Assembly: GCF_008704795.1 (NCBI RefSeq) | Contig: NZ_CP023690.1 | Location: forward strand, 868,001-932,000 | Direction of reading: 5' to 3' | Source: Streptomyces spectabilis | GTDB taxonomy: Bacteria; Actinomycetota; Actinomycetes; Streptomycetales; Streptomycetaceae | DNA length: 64,000 bases | In this document: piece after piece, positions 54,601 to 62,600 of the stretch | Numbering within the stretch: the first letter of the stretch is position 1 | Layout: the number at the start of each line of letters is the position of its first letter | Translations under genes and position numbers: made by a program | Notes under the pieces: model-generated | The model's input: only the letters and a program-made list of their open reading frames with translations | Told to the model about the DNA's origin: nothing | The model's database searches: none

Positions 54601-57600
54601 CGGTCCCCGGGTATCTCCGTGATGCAGTCCTTGCCCGCGTACAGGTTGTCCCAGAAGGCGGAGAGATCGGGTGCCTGCGGGAAGCTGCCGCTCATGCCGA
54701 TGACGGCGATGGGCTCGGCGGCGAGGGTCGGGTCGGTGCCGGGCTCGCCGGAGGGGCCCTCCGGGGAGAGGCGGTCCTCCAACGGCGCATCCTGGGGCGG
54801 GACTTCCGCGGCCGGGCCCTTCGGCGCGGGTGCCGTCTCCGCCAGGTGTGCCGCCACGCTGTCCACGGTCCGGTGCTCGAAGAACACCGTGGGCGCCAGG
54901 TGTACGCCGAACCGGTCGCCGAGACGGCTCGCCAGCTCGGTGAGGCTGATGGAGTCGAAGCCGTACTCGCCGAACTCCCCGTCGCCCTCGATCTCCTCGG
55001 CGGGGACCTTGAGCTGCCCGGAGACCTCGGCGATCACGGCCTGCCGGATCGCGTCCAGGGCGGGCGCGGGGGCCGGGGCGGGTGCCGCGGGGGCCGTCGG
55101 GGCGTGCTCGGCGATGTGGGCCGCGAGCGCGCCCACGGTGGTGTGCTCGAAGAAGACGGTGGGCGCCAGGCTCAGGCCGTGGGCGTCGTTCAGCCGCTGC
55201 ACCAGCTCCGTCAGGCTGATGGAGTCGAAGCCGTACTCGCCGAACTCCCCGTCCCCGTCGATCTCCTCGGCGGGGACCTTGAGCTGCTCGGACACGGCGG
55301 CGGCGAGCGTGCGCTCCCACGCCCGGCGGTCGGCGCGCGGGGCAGCGGCCGGGGCGGGCTGCGGCGTCGGCTGCCGCTCCGTGGTGAGCTGCGCGGCCAG
55401 GCGGCCGCGCAGCAGCTCGCGGTCGCCGCAGAGCAGGAGGGTGTGCCGGGCGCCGCCCGCGACGGCGGCGGTCAGGGCCCGCAGGCCGTCCTCGGTGGGC
55501 AGCGGCGTCACGCCGATCCCGCGCAGCCGCTCAAGGGCGGCGCCGTCGAGCCGCATGCCGCCGTCGGCCCACAGGGGCCAGCCGATGGACACGGCACGGC
55601 CGGACCTGAGGCCGCGCGCGGCGAGGCCGGCGCGGTACTCCACGTAGGTGTCGAGGAACGCGTTGGCCGCGGCGTAGTCGCCCTGCCCCGCGCTGCCGAG
55701 CGCGGCCGCCGTGGAGGAGAAGACGACGAGGTGGTCGAGCGGCTGGTCGGCGGTGGCCTCGTCGAGGTTGACCAGGCCGGTGGTCTTGGGGGCGAGGACG
55801 GCGGCCAGGTCCCCGTCCTTCTTGGTGGCGAGGTAGCCGTCGCGGAGCACTCCGGCGCAGTGGACGACGCCGTGCAGCGCGCCGTGGCGGGCGACGACGT
55901 CCGCGACGAGCGCGTCGACGGCCGCCCGGTCGGTGACGTCCGCCTGCCGGTACTCGACGGTGACGCCCGGCGTCGCGAGGGCGGCCAGGCGCGGCCGCGC
56001 GGTCTCGGGGGCGGAGCGTCCGACGAGGACGACCGTGCCGGTGCGCAGGGTGCGGGCGAGGTCGCGGGCGACGTGCAGGCCGAGGCCGCCGGTGCCGCCG
56101 GTGATCAGGTGCACGCCGCCGTCGCGCCACGGCGACGCGGCGGCCCCGTGCGCGGGCCGCGCCTCGGCCTCGGTGAGCCGCCTGGCGTAACGGCGGCCGC
56201 CCTCCTGTCGGATGTGCAGCTCGGCATGGGCGCGCGCACCCGCCTCGACGGCTTCGGCGAGCGCGGCCGCGGACCGGTCGTCGGCGGCGTCGAAGGGGTC
56301 GAGGTGCTCCAGGAGCTGGGCGCGCAGCCACGGGTGCTCAAGGGCGGCCGTGCGCAGCAGCCCGGTCACTCCGGTCAGCACCCGGGCGTCAGGGGCGCCG
56401 TGCCCCAGGACGACGATCTGGGCGAGGCCGCCGTCCGGCAGGTCTCCGGCGGCGATCCGGGTGCGCAGCTCCCCCAGTACGTCCCGGGTCAGCCGTGCGT
56501 ACGCGGCGTCCAGCGGACGGTCCGCGGCCACCTCGGACGTGTGGAGCACCACCGTGCGGGGCAGCCGGGTGCGCAGGGCGCGCCCGGCCGCGTCGGCGCC
56601 GGGGCCGACGAGCCACACGACCCAGTCGTCCGGTTCGGCGTCGGGGGCGGCGGGCGGCGTGGGCAGCGGCGTCCAGCACGGCTCCAGGGCCAGCAGGTCG
56701 ACCGGGCCTTCCGGCTCGTCGGCGCTGTCCGGCTCCGGTGCGGGGGACGCGTCCTGCTCCGGTGCGGAGGGCGCGTCCGCCGAAGGGGCTTCGCCGGGCA
56801 GCCAGTAGGAGTCCTGGGCGAACGGGTACGTCGGCAGCGAGACGCGGGCCGGGCGCCGGTCGGGCGTGAAGAGCAGCTCGAACGCGACGGCCGCGCCCTG
56901 GGCGTACTCCTCGGCGAGCGTCCGCAGCCGGTCCGGGTCCGTCAGTTCCCGGGCCGCTCCCAGGTCGGGCCGCGCCGGGCGCTGGGGCTTGTGGTCACCG
57001 GCGTACGCGGACGGCGCGCTGCCGGTCTCCAGCCAGGTGCGCAAGCACGAGGCGGCCCCCGCCGTGGTGTCGACGACGAACGCGAGGCGGTGGCGGAAGT
57101 GCTTGCGGCCACGGCCCAGGGTGTGGCTGACGTCGCGGAGGCTCAGGCCGGGGCGCGCTTCGAGGTGGGCGGCGAGCTGCCGCGCCCGGTCCTTCAACTG
57201 CCCGGCCGTGCGGGCGGACAGGGCGATGAGGCGGGAGCCGCCGGGGCGTTCGGCCGAGGTCTCGGCGGCGGCCGCGGGGGCCTCCGCCAGGACAACGTGG
57301 GCATTGGTGCCGCTGTAGCCGAAGGAGCTGACGGCGGCCAGGCGCGGCCGGTCCGCGCGCCGCCACTCGCGCGCCCGGGTGTTGACGTAGAAGGGCGTGC
57401 CGTCCAGGTCGATGTGCTCGTTGAGGCGCTCGTACTGGGCGGTCGGCGGCAGCGTCGCGTGCTCCAGGGCGAGGGTGGCCTTGAGGACGCCGGCGACTCC
57501 CGCGGCGCACGCGGTGTGGCCGATGTTGCTCTTCACCGAGCCGACGGCGCAGTGGCCGCGGCGGTCGGTGCGCGCGGTGAAGCTGTCGACGAGGCCGTCG

Positions 57601-59639
57601 ATCTCGACGGGGTCGCCCAGGGCGGTGCCGGTGCCGTGCGCCTCGACGAGCTCGATGTCACCGGGGTCGATGCCGAACTTGTCGTACACGTGCTTCTGGA
57701 GCCGGGCCTGTGCCTCGGCGCTGGGGGCGGTGATGCCGTTGGACCTGCCGTCCTGGTTCACTCCCCAGCCCTTGATGACGGCGTGGATCCGGTCGCCGTC
57801 GGCCTGCGCGTCCGCGAGCCGCTTCAGGAGCAGGACGCCCACGCCCTCGGCGGGTACGAAGCCGTTGGCGCGCTCGTCGAAGGCGTAGCAGCGGCCGTCG
57901 GGCGACAGGGCCCGCAGCTGGCTCATGGCCACGTGCACGCCGGGGCCCGGGATGACCCAGACGCCGCCCGCGAGCGCGGTGTCGCTGTCGCCGAGGCAGA
58001 GGCTGTCGCAGGCCTGGGCGATGGCCACGAGCGACGACGAGCAGGAGGTGTCGATGGAGAGGCAGGGGCCCTTGAGGTTCAGGGTGTAGGAGATGCGGCT
58101 GGCAAGGATGGCGCTGTTGGTGCCGAGGTTCTGGTGGGCGCTGAGCCCGGCCGCGTCGGCCGTGGCGCCGTAGCCGTTCACGGAGCAGCCGACGAAGACG
58201 CCGCACCGGGTGCCGGAGAGGTCGTCGGGGCTGTAGCCCGCCTCTTCGACGCAAGCCCAGCTCTCCTGGAGCAGGACGCGCTGCTGTGGGTCCATGGCGG
58301 CGGCCTCGCCGGGCGAGATGGAGAAGAAGAGCGGGTCGAAGCGGTCCGCGTGGTCCAGGACGCCCATCCACTTGCTGGAGGACTTCCCCGGCACGCCGGG
58401 CCGTTCGTCGTAGAACCTCTCCACGGACCAGCGCGAGGACGGCACCTCGGATATGCAGTCGCGGCCTTCGAGGATGTTCCGCCAGAACGCGTCGACGTTC
58501 TCCGCCTGAGGGAACGCGCCGGACATGCCGATGACGGCGATGTCCACGAGGCCGGGGGCGCGCGCGGGCCCGCCGACGGCCTTGGACTCCAGGGGCGCTT
58601 CGGGGGCGGGCTGCGGCTCGGCGGCGGGCTGCGGCTCGGGTTCGCGTTCCGGTTCGGCGGTCGGCTCGGGCTCGACCACCGCGATCGGCTCGGGCTCGAC
58701 CACGGCGGCGGGCTCCGGCTCCGGCTCCGCGGCGGGCTCGGGCCGCGCCTCCGCCACCGCGTCGGGGGCCACGGCGCCGTGCTCCCGCGTCAGATACCGC
58801 GCCAGGTCGCTGATCGTCGGATGCCCGTAGACGGTGGTCGCGGAGAGCGAGAGCCGCAGCCGCGTGTTGAGGGACCGGGTCCAGGTGACGCCGGAGATCG
58901 AGTCGAGGCCCAGCTCCACGAAGGGCGCGTCGTCGTCCAGTTCGGCCGCGGTGAGCTCCAGCTCCTTGGCGAGGCTGGCGCGCAGCCAGGCGGCGAGCGC
59001 GGACTCCGCGGGCTCCTGCCCGCGCGCGGCCACCGGTGCGGCCACCGGCACGGGCTCCTCGGCGGAAGCCCGGCCCGGTTCGCCCGTGCCCAGCAGCTCG
59101 GCGAGGTGTCCCGCGAGTTCGTCGACCGTAGGGTGGCTGTAGACCTGCGTCGCGGAGAGCGACAGCTGGAAGTGCGTGTTCAGCTTCCGGGTCCAGGTGA
59201 CACCGGTGATCGAGTCGAGGCCCAGCTCCACGAAGGGCGCCTCGTCGTCGATGTCCGCCGCGACGAGCTCCAGCTCCGCCGCGAGGCTCTCGCGGAGGTG
59301 CGCGGCGATGTCCCGGCGCCCGGGCGCGGACGTGCCGCGGGCGGCGGAGGACCCAGGGGGTGTGGCACTCATCTGTTCTCCCATGGCGCCCTCGAACAGG
59401 GCGGACAACGTACGGAACGTGGGGTGACCGCAGACCTGGGCCACGGTGAGGGACAGCCCGAGGGTTCGGTTGACCTCGTGCAGCCACTGGGCGCAGCCGA
59501 ACGAATCGAGACCCAGCTCCACGAGGGACACGTCGTCACGGCTCGGAGCCACTTCGGTTCCAAGGACGACGGCCAGCGTGTCGCGCAGGTACCGATGCAG
59601 GTCGCTTTTCGCGTGGATCTTAATACGTGGCGCGGCCAT
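45639..59639 (-). CDS. Trans-AT PKS: ACP-ACP-ACP-KS-KR-ACP-ACP-KS-DH-ACP-KS-KR-ACP-KS0-ACP
   Basis: 4,666 residues; ATG 59639 overlaps the upstream stop by one base (TGATG). No AT domain anywhere. Carrier Ser residues: 46, 143, 247 (triple ACP, each with Trp six residues later), 1473 and 1563 (doublet), 2645, 3823, 4582. KS1 364-780 (Cys533), KS2 1644-2080 (Cys1812) and KS3 2725-3144 (Cys2897) keep the HGTGT and NIGH histidines. KS4 3916-4334 keeps Cys4084 but reads AAANGS at HGTGT, so it cannot decarboxylate malonyl units. KR1 about 1176-1370 (Tyr1322) and KR2 about 3507-3700 (Tyr3654) have Rossmann TGGTG motifs. DH about 2300-2560 has His2329 in HQVRGLRVLP and a DGALQ Asp. Low-complexity linkers: EPEP repeats (about 295-345) and DKR repeats (about 2085-2105). 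Ends with a docking-like helix facing the Ser-loading NRPS. Confidence 0.93.
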   Translation of the reverse strand: MAAPRIKIHAKSDLHRYLRDTLAVVLGTEVAPSRDDVSLVELGLDSFGCAQWLHEVNRTLGLSLTVAQVCGHPTFRTLSALFEGAMGEQMSATPPGSSAARGTSAPGRRDIAAHLRESLAAELELVAADIDDEAPFVELGLDSITGVTWTRKLNTHFQLSLSATQVYSHPTVDELAGHLAELLGTGEPGRASAEEPVPVAAPVAARGQEPAESALAAWLRASLAKELELTAAELDDDAPFVELGLDSISGVTWTRSLNTRLRLSLSATTVYGHPTISDLARYLTREHGAVAPDAVAEARPEPAAEPEPEPAAVVEPEPIAVVEPEPTAEPEREPEPQPAAEPQPAPEAPLESKAVGGPARAPGLVDIAVIGMSGAFPQAENVDAFWRNILEGRDCISEVPSSRWSVERFYDERPGVPGKSSSKWMGVLDHADRFDPLFFSISPGEAAAMDPQQRVLLQESWACVEEAGYSPDDLSGTRCGVFVGCSVNGYGATADAAGLSAHQNLGTNSAILASRISYTLNLKGPCLSIDTSCSSSLVAIAQACDSLCLGDSDTALAGGVWVIPGPGVHVAMSQLRALSPDGRCYAFDERANGFVPAEGVGVLLLKRLADAQADGDRIHAVIKGWGVNQDGRSNGITAPSAEAQARLQKHVYDKFGIDPGDIELVEAHGTGTALGDPVEIDGLVDSFTARTDRRGHCAVGSVKSNIGHTACAAGVAGVLKATLALEHATLPPTAQYERLNEHIDLDGTPFYVNTRAREWRRADRPRLAAVSSFGYSGTNAHVVLAEAPAAAAETSAERPGGSRLIALSARTAGQLKDRARQLAAHLEARPGLSLRDVSHTLGRGRKHFRHRLAFVVDTTAGAASCLRTWLETGSAPSAYAGDHKPQRPARPDLGAARELTDPDRLRTLAEEYAQGAAVAFELLFTPDRRPARVSLPTYPFAQDSYWLPGEAPSADAPSAPEQDASPAPEPDSADEPEGPVDLLALEPCWTPLPTPPAAPDAEPDDWVVWLVGPGADAAGRALRTRLPRTVVLHTSEVAADRPLDAAYARLTRDVLGELRTRIAAGDLPDGGLAQIVVLGHGAPDARVLTGVTGLLRTAALEHPWLRAQLLEHLDPFDAADDRSAAALAEAVEAGARAHAELHIRQEGGRRYARRLTEAEARPAHGAAASPWRDGGVHLITGGTGGLGLHVARDLARTLRTGTVVLVGRSAPETARPRLAALATPGVTVEYRQADVTDRAAVDALVADVVARHGALHGVVHCAGVLRDGYLATKKDGDLAAVLAPKTTGLVNLDEATADQPLDHLVVFSSTAAALGSAGQGDYAAANAFLDTYVEYRAGLAARGLRSGRAVSIGWPLWADGGMRLDGAALERLRGIGVTPLPTEDGLRALTAAVAGGARHTLLLCGDRELLRGRLAAQLTTERQPTPQPAPAAAPRADRRAWERTLAAAVSEQLKVPAEEIDGDGEFGEYGFDSISLTELVQRLNDAHGLSLAPTVFFEHTTVGALAAHIAEHAPTAPAAPAPAPAPALDAIRQAVIAEVSGQLKVPAEEIEGDGEFGEYGFDSISLTELASRLGDRFGVHLAPTVFFEHRTVDSVAAHLAETAPAPKGPAAEVPPQDAPLEDRLSPEGPSGEPGTDPTLAAEPIAVIGMSGSFPQAPDLSAFWDNLYAGKDCITEIPGDRWDWRALEEDPDVPRGKKPVRWGGFLDGVDRFDPLFFGISPREARTMDPQQRLLLTHAWQALEDSGYAPSGLAGSDTAVLIGTAPSGYGSLVMGERAGEDGYAATGVSGSVGPNRVSYLLDLHGPSEPVETACSSSLVALHRGVELLRSGRSGLALVGGVNTIVSPDLHIGYSRAGMLCEDGRCKTFSARANGYVRGEGVGVLVLKPLHRARRDGDRILGVIRGSAVNHGGRAHSLTAPNPRAQADLLKSAYRDAGVDPRTVTYVEAHGTGTELGDPVELNGLKSAFGELYAETAGAPGHLDAPARCGLGSVKSNIGHLELAAGVAGVIKVLLQMRHATLVESLHCADLNPYLDFADSPFEVVRERQPWQRPRDAEGRALPRRAGVSSFGFGGVNAHVVIEEYVEERDDERDKRDKRDKPDKHDEYAEDHGGHAAMGSHADAHTGTAGAPAPAGALIPLSARTEEQLVARARALRDHLRAGHVAAGRLTDLAFTLQVGRDAMEERLATRVTSLADLEHRLTSFVADPAAHEGWHRGTVSRRTGAAQDPARRPLTTGGRDEALAQWVAGHALDWRSLYEPGARPARIGLPTYPFAEERYWAGRGTAHATEPSAARPDSTPDAHPMLHRAPGGTPTAYRTVFDGAEPFLKDHQVRGLRVLPGAAHLEMARAAVARTAAAPGRVRLSDVVWLRPATCATDDGLDVRLDLKPTGTDGYAYTLHTVGPDGERALSSQGRAHLADAPAERPALPLADLRAACAATAFTAADVYGLYDRVGMEYGPAQRSLTALAVGTDTAGRPQALAELRLPRAAEPADAYGLHPSILDGALQATIGLGLGGGEGAAPARPALPFALQGVDVLAATPATAYAWIRYQDGSRPGDTSAKLDITLVDTEGRVCAELTGLLARVLPAEAAPQAAAPTEPPVEEASGTPLAERALPYLRDQLATALEVAPERLDVDTPLEFYGMDSMMAMELTQHLEDTFGGLSKTLFFEVRTVRALSEHFADEYPQRLRAALGTAAPEPASQAPAPAPAQAETAVPLPDAGRVTDIAIVGVSGRYPLAENLDEFWHNLRSGRDCVTEVPADRWDPRDHEGTSRWGGFVDGVDRFDPLFFRVSPREAEFLDPQERLFLECVHHTLEDAGYTGETLSRQSTGPADAGLVAAGKVGVFVGVMYEEYQLYGAQAQARGHRVALSGSPSSIANRISYFYDFHGPSMAVDTMCSSSLTAIHLACEAIRSGQCAAAVAGGVNVSVHPNKYVMLSQGKFTSSDGRCRSFGEGGDGYVPGEGVGAVLLKPLERAIADGDQIHAVIKGTALNHGGRTHGFSVPNPAAQGDVITRALARAGVAPHELSYLEAHGTGTSLGDPIELTGLVKAFGRTTGAAAPTCAIGSVKSNIGHCESAAGIAGVTKVLLQMRHGELVPSLHASTLNPHLDFDGTPFAVQRDLAPWHGPRVAGVSSFGAGGANAHVVLAAYEPEGAPAPSRTRPVVVPLSAATEGQLIEAARRLLARADGLAEDDLAALAWTLQTGRVALEERLAFTAESLESLRRTLGAFLADPAAPGDWVRGRVRADQAPAAADGEATGPQECAARWARGEAVDWDRLYAADGTARPRRLSLPGYPFARERHWLDLETATGGASAPSDHVLLTHPVWEAEEAGDATAAPQAERHVVLVGRFAPGEEAALTTALASGAHLETVALADDAPVHTAYLTAARHVFARARALLTDGVRGGALLQVVLVGDRGQGATDRAVFGGLSGLLRTVALENPKLRTQLVDCLDGAAPAVIAERLRAETAPETDPEVRYRAGRREVRRLTELAPAPDAGTTPWRAGGVYLITGGTGALGLLTARDIASAAAGATVVLTGRSALDEAQRRALDELRAAGLTVDHQRTDVTDRADVERLVAHIARTHGPLTGVVHAAGVLRDNLVVNKEPEEFTRVLAPKVAGLVHLDEATRDQPLELFLCYSSTTGALGNAGQADYAAGNAFMDAYAAHRGRLAAAGARHGLTLSLNWPLWADGGMGVDTATEDRLRRMDLVPLDTESGLRALRTGVAARRTGLADGQLLVVAGRRDAVLPRLTARPGRAPQAEPHPAAEPEAAASGPKRGAVGDDRALLDRTRRHLRAHLAAGLKLGADRLDAEVPLERYGMDSVVAMNLIAQLETDFGTLPKTLFFEVQTVRELAEYFVAQHGDALRALFGETATAVPEPTPAPAPPAAEPARAEREQASPAAAAPLARDPRDEGVAIIGLAGRYPGAADPEALWGLLRSGADCVTEVPADRWDHDAVFDPDRDAPGKSYGKWGGFLDGVDQFDPLHFGISPREAETMDPQQRLFLETVWQLLEQSGVTQEAVERTYRRRVGVYVGAMYQMYRADTADVVRSALTSAASYNLIANRVSHFFGLEGPSLAVDGMCASSAAAIHLACADLLSGDSELAIAGGVNLTVHPDKYRALSRAGLLGSHPGSRSFQDGDGYLPAEAVGAVLLKPLAAARRDGDTVLAVIKGSASLHGGRAGQFMAPSRRTQVNVARRALEKAGCDPASIGYVEAAANGSALGDAVEAGALREVFGAVTEPIALGSVKSHLGHPEAASGIAQLTKVVLQLRHRELAPRAAVGTPNPELRLDEGPLRLCESLTPWEPRPGTPRRALLNSVGAGGSHVSLVVEEAPRAPAAERTEAAPPQPRRPELILLSAGDPERLRAAARLLHDFVERTDEPGADDAAWLADVAHTLRVGREALAERLAFVTDSRAGLLRALADFLADRSPHTPLYRGDAEAGAATLGDLLAGGHGEAFVRALVADGELDRLAELWVRGGRIPWRGLHTGQGRRLVPLPTTAFRRKRYWVGHTGTPTAAPTQDTAPHAGQPEPVTESDGGGHGHGDDILRYLADHFTEALGFAPGELPLDKDLHGLGADSVLWVRLRRGVETDLGLTLTTREIVELATLERIAERLAAKRGTRTPQPPEAPDVREARAKALEEFRQGHVGLEELKSLMKEAPGA

Positions 59640-62600
59640 CAGGAATCGGCCCCTTCCGCCGGGGCGCCCGGCCCGCTGCCGTCCTGACCTGCAACGACGC
59701 CCGGAGCGATCTGCTCCAGATGGCGGCGGAGGATCGCGTTGAAGGTGAGGGGCGCTTCCAGCATCACGAAGTGCCCGACGCCGTCGACCAGTTCCACCTC
59801 GACGCCGTAGCGGCGCGCGGCGGTCAGGTTCGTCGGCATCCAGGACGTCGAGTTGATCAGCACGAGCGGCACGTCGAAGTGCTTGGGCACGTCCTGGAGG
59901 TAGGTGAGCATCTCGCGGAACGCCCCGGACACCACGGCGGCGCCGGTGTCCTCGCGGGTGCGCTCGACCAGGGCGACGAGGTCGTCGCGCGCCCCGTCGA
60001 GGAACAGCTCCCGCGCGTGGACCGGCTGCTCGCTGAACGTCCGCACGAACCGGTCGAGCTGTTCGGCGGAGAGCGCCTTGGGCTCGAAGTTGTGCAGCGT
60101 GTCCACACCCACCAGACCGCGGACCCGGCCGCCCAGGAGCCGCTCGGCGGCCAGCATCACGGGGCCGCCGAGCGAGTGCCCGACGAGGACCACGTCGTCG
60201 AGGCCCTCCTTCTCGACCACGGCCGCGATGTCCTCGGCGAACGCCTCCACGGTCCACCGCTGCCGGGTCCTGCCCGATCCGCCGTGTCCGGCGAGGTCGG
60301 GGGCGACCACGGTGTACCGGTCGGCGAAGTGCTCCAGCTGCCGGTCCCAGTACGACGCGTCGCAGCCGAGGCCGTGGATGAGGACGAGGGCCGTGGCCCC
60401 GTCGCCGCGCACCCGGTAGCGGATGCGGCTGCCGTCGGCGGACGTGGCCGTGGGGGCGGGCGCGGCGGCTGGTTCGTCCGGTTTGCGGGCGATGACGCCC
60501 ACGTGCTCCATGTCGGGGGCGGGCGCGCCGTACGACTCCCGGTCGACGCCCACGGCGCCGAAGTAGCCGACCTGTTCCACGACGAGACCGGCGGCCTCGC
60601 ACTCCCTGCGGAACACGTCGGGGTCGATGGCGTTGATCAGCGGCGGCCCGCCGACGACGTGGGCCGCCTCGAAATGCGCGGCGACGTCGTCGATGTAGCC
60701 GGGCCACGGGTCGCCCGCGTCCTTGCGCGCCTCGTAGTCGGCGGCCTTGGACGCCCAGTACCCGAAGTACGGCGAGTCCGAGCTGAGGAAGACCTTGCCG
60801 CCCGGCGCCAGCCAGTCGTACATCTTGCGCAGCGTGAGCCGGAAGTCGTCCGGCGCGAGGAAGTGCATCACGCGGCTGGCGTGCACGGCAGTGAACCGTC
60901 CGCCTTCGAAGTCGACGTCGGGCAGCATGCCCTGGCGCAGGGAGAGCCGCTGCCGGGCCTCGTCGTTGACCCGCTGTCCGAGGATGTCCAGGTGCTTCTG
61001 CTCCATGTCGAGCGCCACCACCCGTGCGCCGCGTTCGAGGGCGGCGATGCTCGCCACGCCGTACGCGCAGCCCAGGTCCAGGGCCTCGCCACCGCTCTCC
61101 CCCGCGTACGCGGCGAACTCCTGGGAGTACGGGATCAGCCGCTCGACCATCACGCCGGTGCGGTTCAGGGTCGCGACCATCCCGCCGAAGTCGAGGGCGG
61201 CCGCCGCCTTGAGGTCCTCCAGGACGTCGTGGTCACGGGTGACCGGGCGCGCGTCCGGGGCCTCGGGCGCCGTTTCGGGACGGGGAGGCGCGGACGCCAG
61301 GGGTGCGAGGGACACCCGTGGCTTGGCGGTGACGGGCGGGGCGTCCGGGGTGTCGATCCGGTGCGGTACGTCCGCCAGGTCCCGCAGGACGACGGGCTTG
61401 CTCGGCTCGGCCGAGGAGACCGGGGCGGCCGGGACCGCGAGGGTCGGGCCCTGCTCCGCCGAGGCCACGACGGCGGGGGACGGAGCCGGGGCCTGCTGCT
61501 CGGCGCGCACCCAGTAGCGGTTTCGCGCGAACGGGTACGCGGGCAGCCGCAGACGCGTGACGCGCTGTCCGTCGGGCCGGGCCACGGCGGTCGGGACGCG
61601 GTGCCCCGCGGTGTAGCCGCGCGCGACCTCGGCGAGGGCCGCCCGGCGCGCGGCCGGGTCGAGCCCGGTGTCGCGGGCGCGGTCGGCCGCGGCCCGGAGC
61701 CGGTCGAGGTCCTGGGCCCGCTCGGTGAAGCCGCGGGGCACGACGCCTTCGAAGCACGCGTCGGCCGCGGCCGTCCGCGAGCGGCGCCACGCGCGCCAGA
61801 GCGCGGCGGCCTCCTCCAGGGAGCTCACGACCAGGGCGCACCGGTGCCGGAAGTGGTGGCGTCCGGTGACGAGGGTGGCGCTGAGCCGGGGCAGGTCCGC
61901 GTCCGTCAGGGCGCCGCTCGCGATCCGGTCGAGCAGGGCGTCGACGATCCCTTCGAGGGCCGTCTCCGTCTTGGCCGAGACCGGGAGGAGGTAGGCGGGC
62001 CGCGCCGGGGCCGCCGCGGCCGGTCGGCCGGTGTACTCCCGTACGACCACGTGGGCGTTGGTGCCGCTCATGCCGAACGCGCTCACCGCGCCGGTGCGGT
62101 GGCCGTGGCGCGGGGCGGGCCACTCCTTCGTCGCCTTGTTGACGTAGAAGGGGCTCGCGCTCCAGTCGATGTACTCGTTGTCGCGCTCGCAGTGCAGGCT
62201 CGGCGGGATGGCGCGGTGGCGCAGCGCCTCGGACAGACAGACCAGGCCGACCAGGCCGGAGGCGGCGAAGGTGTGGCCGACGTTGGTCTTGGTCGAGGTG
62301 AGGGCGCAGAAGCCGCGCTCGTCGGTGTGCCGGGCGAAGGCCGCGCGCAGGGCGCCCACCTCGACCGGGTCGCCGAGCTTCGTGCCGGTGCCGTGGGTCA
62401 CGACGTAGCCGATGTCGGCGGGGTCGATGCCGCCGCGCTCGTAGACGGACTCCAGGAGTTCGCGCTGGGCGTCGCCCGAGGGCGCGGTGATGCCGTTGGT
62501 GCGGCCGTCGTAGTTGAGGCCGCTGGCCGTGATGACGCTGTGCACGGGGTCGCCCCGGTCCTCCGCGGCCGCCAGCGGGCGAAGGACCAGGGCCGTGACC

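Noticed and set aside
54180..59687. Plus-strand frame of about 1,835 codons opposite the large PKS
   Set aside because: Shadow of KS, KR and ACP coding sequence; repetitive composition mirrors the ACP and linker repeats.
59640..60707. Upstream extension of the large PKS frame
   Set aside because: It overlaps the hydrolase domain of the preceding PKS and translates to low-complexity Arg/Gly; ATG 59639 begins a standard ACP.
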